From a virus, in IMG/VR virus record IMGVR_UViG_3300044730_001493, positions 1-25,359 of that record: 25,359 nt of DNA. One strand, given 5' to 3'. Positions 22,668 through 25,359 of this stretch are shown here, piece after piece. A model generated the notes under the pieces. That model was not told the origin of the DNA. It did no database searches and saw nothing but the letters and a program-made list of their open reading frames with translations. Made by a program: the position numbers and the translations under genes. Positions within the stretch are counted from its first letter, which is position 1; each line of letters starts with the position of its first letter.

Positions 22668-22841
22668 ATGCACAATCTTATTTCTCATAATCAACTTGCT
22701 TCGTGGAAACATCTTGAAAATACATTTAATCAATTTATAGCAGAAGGGGAATTAATTAATGACTATTATGCGTGTTTAATTGAATGTAATGAAAGTCAAA
22801 CAGAATGTAAACGAGTGTGTAGGGAATTATTGAAAAACTAA
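22668..22841 (+). CDS. 57-residue protein with Cys-rich C-terminus
   Basis: ATG 22668 has GGAGG five bases upstream (22658-22662), deciding the start over upstream near-cognate codons. The chain is helical: HNLISHNQLASWKHLENTFN, then a segment with three cysteines (ACLIECNESQTECKRVCREL contains four, counting the first). The C-x3-C-x6-C-x3-C spacing recalls twin Cx3C hairpins that can form disulfides or bind metal; nothing identifies a function. Confidence 0.65.
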   Translation: MHNLISHNQLASWKHLENTFNQFIAEGELINDYYACLIECNESQTECKRVCRELLKN

Positions 22842-22855
22842 TTGAATAGACCATT

Positions 22856-22882
22856 GACCCTTGACTTTTTGAGTTAAGGGTC
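22856..22882 (+). other. Hairpin overlapping a promoter
   Basis: GACCCTTGACT (22856-22866) pairs with AGTTAAGGGTC (22872-22882), ten Watson-Crick pairs and one G.T, with a 5-base loop. The left arm contains the -35 box of the promoter at 22861. As RNA it may end the upstream transcript, although only a short U-containing stretch follows. Confidence 0.7.
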
Positions 22883-22889
22883 TTATAGT
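22861..22889 (+). promoter_or_regulatory. Sigma70-type promoter embedded in a hairpin
   Basis: TTGACT at 22861-22866, 17-base spacer, TATAGT at 22884-22889. It faces the gene chain starting at 22900 or 22912. Confidence 0.7.
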
Positions 22890-22899
22890 ATCTACATAT

Positions 22900-23097
22900 A
22901 TGATTGAACTGATGAAACCCAACTTTCGTAAAGTATTGGAAATGGCACTTGAAGAAGGTGTTCGTTATGGGTATAATCGTGCTCATAAACACGTAGAGAA
23001 TCCAACAGAAGGTGCTATTACTGATAATATTGTGGAACAAGTTATGAATTCCCTGTATGAATGGTTTGACTTTGAGGATGAATGTAAAGATGACTGA
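22900..23097 (+). CDS. Small protein, function unknown
   Basis: 65 residues from ATG 22900, or 61 from ATG 22912 (MKPNFRKVLEMALEEGVRYG). The second start leaves 22 bases after the -10, as at the other promoters, and is perhaps the real one; the first would be nearly leaderless. The chain is helical and acidic at the end (NSLYEWFDFEDECKDD). It heads a run of overlapping small genes to the window end. No known motif. Confidence 0.64.
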   Translation: MIELMKPNFRKVLEMALEEGVRYGYNRAHKHVENPTEGAITDNIVEQVMNSLYEWFDFEDECKDD

Positions 23098-23284
23098 AAG
23101 AGCACAAGAGTTTATGAATAAAATCTGGGAAGCACGGAATTCTGATGCTGACACAGAAGAAAAGTTGGTTGCCGCAATTCTTAATCTTGCAGCAGAAAAT
23201 ATTCAATTTTTCCAAGCACAAGATGGAAGAATTGTTCTAGATAAAAATGATATGTTACAACTTGCAGAGGAACTGAATCAATGA
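23090..23284 (+). CDS. Small acidic protein, function unknown
   Basis: 64 residues, MTERAQEFMNKIWEARNSDA onward. ATG 23090 lies inside the end of the previous gene (8-base overlap) and is preferred over an out-of-context ATG at 23057. Helical first half, short beta hairpin (DGRIVLDKND) and a terminal helix. No recognised family. The stop overlaps the next start by ATGA. Confidence 0.62.
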   Translation: MTERAQEFMNKIWEARNSDADTEEKLVAAILNLAAENIQFFQAQDGRIVLDKNDMLQLAEELNQ

Positions 23285-23553
23285 AACTTATTAAATTTGC
23301 CAAAAGAGAAGACTTTGGGACAGATTGGTACGCCCAAATATTGAATGTTAAAAATTTTAGTTTGCTTCAAGTGTCTATATCTTGGAATGATTATCCATCT
23401 TATCCATATCTACAAATTAAATCAGGAACTGGAGATGTTTTAGATATTTTGTTTTGGGTTTATAAGTTTGGAATTGATGTGACTCTGTTGGGTAGAACTT
23501 GGAATTGGGATTATCTGGAGAAAATGAATGAAAACGAAACTGAATTGGTTTGA
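23281..23553 (+). CDS. 90-residue protein, function unknown
   Basis: Begins MKLIKFAKREDFGTDWYAQI with ATGA overlap to the preceding gene. It is rich in aromatic residues, with alternating strands (FSLLQVSISWNDYPSYPYLQ, then DVLDILFWVYKFGIDVTLLG). It is too mixed for a membrane protein and reads as a beta-rich soluble domain. No known motif. It overlaps the next gene by 26 bases. Confidence 0.62.
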   Translation: MKLIKFAKREDFGTDWYAQILNVKNFSLLQVSISWNDYPSYPYLQIKSGTGDVLDILFWVYKFGIDVTLLGRTWNWDYLEKMNENETELV

Positions 23554-23875
23554 GTATTATTTTGGTCATTGTTTCCAGACTGGTTGGAGAGAGATGTGGA
23601 ACAATTTCAAGATGTGGCGTGACCTTATCACTGGAAACTATGCCGATTATGCTCTTCTAAAAACTGATGACCCTTATCAAGAGTGTTATGAATGGTTTTG
23701 GGCAAGCATTAACCTTGATGAAACATATCCAAAAGAGTTTCTTGAATACCTGATGGAAATGTGCGATAGAATTGATAGAGGTGAAGAGAAGTTGATACCT
23801 ATGGATGAAGATTTTTTTGATAGAATAAAAGACCTTATTGATGATGTAGAATTGGATGATGAAGACTTTACCTGA
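23528..23875 (+). CDS. Acidic Trp-rich protein, function unknown
   Basis: 115 residues starting MKTKLNWFEYYFGHCFQTGW. GGAG at 23517-23520 is seven bases before ATG 23528, which favours this start inside the upstream gene. The N-terminal third is Trp/Phe-rich, and the C-terminal half is strongly acidic and helical (KEFLEYLMEMCDRIDRGEEK, ending VELDDEDFT). Acidic phage proteins can mimic DNA or bind host regulators, but that is speculation here. Confidence 0.62.
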   Translation: MKTKLNWFEYYFGHCFQTGWREMWNNFKMWRDLITGNYADYALLKTDDPYQECYEWFWASINLDETYPKEFLEYLMEMCDRIDRGEEKLIPMDEDFFDRIKDLIDDVELDDEDFT

Positions 23876-24059
23876 TAAGCAGCAACTTGATATTATGTGG
23901 ACGGTCGCAACGAGTGGCAGTTTGGAAACCGGCACAAGACCCCATTACGGGTTTGCCGACCTGCTGTATGATTACCTCACAGACAACCTCAAAAACAAAT
24001 ACGGAGTTGAACTCTGCTATGAACCTCAAAGAGAAAAAAGCACTCCTGAAGAAACTTGA
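23856..24059 (+). CDS. 67-residue protein, function unknown
   Basis: Starts at ATG 23856 or 23859 inside the end of the previous gene (20-base overlap). It reads KTLPDKQQLDIMWTVATSGS and then HYGFADLLYDYLTDNLKNKY, mostly helical. It overlaps the next gene by about 40 bases. Its slightly GC-richer stretch near 23900-23990 stands out from the neighbours. No motif is recognised. Confidence 0.58.
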   Translation: MMKTLPDKQQLDIMWTVATSGSLETGTRPHYGFADLLYDYLTDNLKNKYGVELCYEPQREKSTPEET

Positions 24060-24291
24060 AACTGCCTATAATACTTGCTTTGACTGTGGTAAAAAGTATG
24101 GTGTTTATTCTGTAGGATGCTCCTCCGTTTATGAGTCTAAATGTGGTGTGTGTGGTGAAATCAAACCCATTACAGAGACTCGTGACTTTGCTTACTTCAT
24201 TACTGGTATTCGTAAACTGAAACTGGAAATTCAAAATGAGAAAAGTAATCGTAAAACCGAAAAGCAGCAAGGCGAAGAATCGTCTGTGTAA
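24019..24291 (+). CDS. Small zinc-finger-like protein
   Basis: 90 residues from ATG 24019. Five cysteines, C20-x2-C23, C34 and C42-x2-C45 (CFDCGKKYG and KCGVCGEIKP), make a zinc ribbon of the type common in small T4-like phage proteins, followed by the frequent TETRDFAYF motif and a basic helix (TGIRKLKLEIQNEKSNRKTE). Nucleic-acid or host-protein binding is plausible. Upstream in-frame codons from 23887 are excluded because they lie over another gene without a ribosome site. It overlaps the next gene by 56 bases. Confidence 0.64.
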   Translation: MNLKEKKALLKKLETAYNTCFDCGKKYGVYSVGCSSVYESKCGVCGEIKPITETRDFAYFITGIRKLKLEIQNEKSNRKTEKQQGEESSV

Positions 24292-24436
24292 TATGATGGG
24301 CAACAATCCCATCTGCATTGTGGAGCAAGATAGGGGTGATGGGATGCTGTTTCTAGCATCAGAAAACCAGAAATACTTTTTCTGGGTTAATGTAAGCAAT
24401 GATTGTCATTGGGAATGTGATTGGGAGGTAATTTAA
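24236..24436 (+). CDS. Small conserved-type cyanophage protein
   Basis: 66 residues, MRKVIVKPKSSKAKNRLCNM onward. A basic N-terminus is followed by a small beta domain (NPICIVEQDRGDGMLFLASE, then KYFFWVN) and a Trp/Cys end (CHWECDWEVI). I recall similar proteins in T4-like cyanophages without assigned function. The start lies in the tail of the zinc-finger gene; its TAA shares a base with the next ATG. Confidence 0.62.
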   Translation: MRKVIVKPKSSKAKNRLCNMMGNNPICIVEQDRGDGMLFLASENQKYFFWVNVSNDCHWECDWEVI

Positions 24437-24720
24437 TGAGTTTTTCTAAAACTGTTTCCGTTTTTGCTGCTCTTGCAAGTATCTTTGCTGCTGGCGCTAC
24501 TGGTTGGAAACTTGCTGATTCTCAAAAAGAAGTTCCTTTGAGTCCACTGGACCAAAAGGTAATGGAGTTGGAAAAGAAACTTGACCAAGCACAACAACCC
24601 CAAGTTTCTCCACAACCTGTAATTCTTCCTACCCCCCAACCTCAACTGCCTCAAACATCTCAAACCCCTCCATCTCAACCGCTTCCTCCTCCCCCTGTTA
24701 CAGAAAATGTCACTCCTTGA
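24436..24720 (+). CDS. Membrane-anchored or secreted Pro/Gln-rich protein
   Basis: 94 residues from ATG 24436, with GGGAGG at 24423-24428 as ribosome site. Residues about 5-25 are a hydrophobic anchor or signal (VSVFAALASIFAAGATGWKL), 30-54 a short charged helix (LDQKVMELEKKLDQAQQP) and 55-94 an extended Pro/Gln/Thr region (QPVILPTPQPQLPQTSQTPP). N-terminal anchor, coil and Pro-rich stretch are reminiscent of spanin-type or envelope-spanning proteins, but no partner gene is seen and the identity is open. Confidence 0.66.
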   Translation: MSFSKTVSVFAALASIFAAGATGWKLADSQKEVPLSPLDQKVMELEKKLDQAQQPQVSPQPVILPTPQPQLPQTSQTPPSQPLPPPPVTENVTP

Positions 24721-24919
24721 TACTCTTGAATACTTCATTGATGATGTTGAGCAGCATCTAGGTTGTCTTGAATGGGAGATTCGTGAAGAGACAAATTATG
24801 ATGATGAAGGACACCAGGAGCGATTTGATGACTTCTGTGGGCAGTATGATGAGCACAAACAACGACTAGAAGACCTCAAACAAATTAAAACTATGTTGGA
24901 GAACAATGAGATTTCGTAA
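24707..24919 (+). CDS. Acidic coiled-coil-like small protein
   Basis: 70 residues, MSLLDTLEYFIDDVEQHLGC onward, overlapping the preceding gene by 14 bases. Nearly all helical and very acidic, with heptad-like spacing in the C-terminal half (YDEHKQRLEDLKQIKTMLEN). Two cysteines (20 and 44) are isolated. Dimerisation through the coil is likely; function unknown. Confidence 0.62.
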   Translation: MSLLDTLEYFIDDVEQHLGCLEWEIREETNYDDEGHQERFDDFCGQYDEHKQRLEDLKQIKTMLENNEIS

Positions 24920-25163
24920 CATAGAGTTTCGTTGGAGTAAATTCAACAACAAGTATGAACTCGTCAGGTGGTATGAAGACATTCCAGGGAAAGAAATCTG
25001 TTATGTGATTGCTTTCTTTGATAAAGGCAAAGAGTGTTATGATATGAGAACCATAGGCGATCGGTTCTTTGAGGATAAAGATGCCTGGGTCGTTGGTAAG
25101 TATGGTTTGGAGTTTCTAAATGAAATCTTTGAGATTGAGAAAGTAGAAGAGGAACTGAAATGA
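24906..25163 (+). CDS. 85-residue conserved-type protein, function unknown
   Basis: Starts at ATG 24906 inside the end of the previous gene (14-base overlap): MRFRNIEFRWSKFNNKYELV. A beta-rich core (KEICYVIAFFDKGKECYDMR) is followed by an acidic C-terminal helix. The pattern resembles conserved hypothetical proteins of T4-like cyanophages whose core reads YVIAxFDKGKExYDMRTIG. No function known. Stop overlaps the next ATG. Confidence 0.64.
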   Translation: MRFRNIEFRWSKFNNKYELVRWYEDIPGKEICYVIAFFDKGKECYDMRTIGDRFFEDKDAWVVGKYGLEFLNEIFEIEKVEEELK

Positions 25164-25359
25164 CTAAAATCCCACTCAAAGCTGTCACAGTAACTTACAC
25201 CCGAACTCTCACAGTTGCTCCCACAACTGAAATGTTTGAGGACTGGGAGGATTATCCAGACCAGGAAGCATTTGAGAGTTTAGTGCTTGGAGAATTGTTT
25301 GATAAAATCCATTATGAGATGGGAGGACCTGCAAATCCTATGCCTTACACTAATGTAGA
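25160..25359 (+). CDS. 5' part of a small protein gene, runs off the window
   Basis: ATG 25160 (ATGA overlap with the preceding stop) opens a frame that remains open to the window edge, 66 codons: MTKIPLKAVTVTYTRTLTVA, then an acidic helix (EDWEDYPDQEAFESL) and a Gly/Pro-rich stretch. An N-terminal beta strand pair followed by a helix is all that can be said. Confidence 0.6.
   Translation, partial: MTKIPLKAVTVTYTRTLTVAPTTEMFEDWEDYPDQEAFESLVLGELFDKIHYEMGGPANPMPYTNV

Noticed and set aside
24067-24072. TATAAT inside the zinc-finger gene as a promoter
   Set aside because: No acceptable -35 lies 16-18 bases upstream and no gene start follows at the usual distance.
1-25359. Integrase, transposase, attachment sites or photosynthesis genes
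   Set aside because: None of the open frames shows their motifs; the window gives no sign of lysogeny or insertion sequences.

Overview
The window looks like part of the genome of a T4-like marine cyanophage (cyanomyovirus). It is AT-rich, every supported gene lies on the + strand, genes overlap or nearly abut, and it carries T4-type baseplate hub proteins, long cyanophage-type tail fibres ending in an S74 self-cleaving chaperone, a flavin-dependent halogenase of the kind known from cyanophage Syn10 (VirX1), and a short tRNA cluster. I see no photosynthesis genes (psbA, hli), so the host assignment rests on protein style and is an inference.

Layout. (1) 1-7727, late baseplate and tail genes: the end of an upstream hub gene, two large proteins that share N- and C-terminal layout (one hydrophobic and Gly-rich, one carrying a lysozyme-like domain plus an M23 endopeptidase), a gp27-like hub, a gp5-like OB-fold protein without lysozyme, a separate beta-helix needle and a 53-residue protein. 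(2) 7738-8461, a sigma70-driven island: two small genes (one a Phd/YefM-type antitoxin without a visible toxin), then tRNA-Ile(UAU), tRNA-Met(CAU) and an unusual short-variable-arm tRNA with anticodon UAA. (3) 8495-19380, adhesion genes: a 1861-residue fibre with a C-terminal S74 domain, a 667-residue fibre with tandem 40-residue repeats, the halogenase, a Gly-rich Cys/Trp-rich adhesin-like protein and a small zinc-ribbon protein. NATAAATA late-promoter-like motifs precede several of these. (4) 19400-25359, early or accessory region: a terminator, an SF2 helicase of distinctly higher GC, then a dense run of small overlapping genes, including a HiPIP-like four-cysteine protein, a secreted peptide, membrane proteins and zinc-finger-like proteins.

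How it fits together. The late block makes the cell-puncturing hub and the fibres. The small genes sit behind strong TTGACA-17-TATAAT promoters that share spacer sequence and a nearly fixed -10-to-ATG distance, mostly without a Shine-Dalgarno, which suggests one early regulon. The most interesting items are the halogenase embedded between fibre genes next to a Trp/Cys-rich adhesin, the class I-shaped tRNA(UAA), the hairpins built into promoters, and the gp5 functions spread over several genes.
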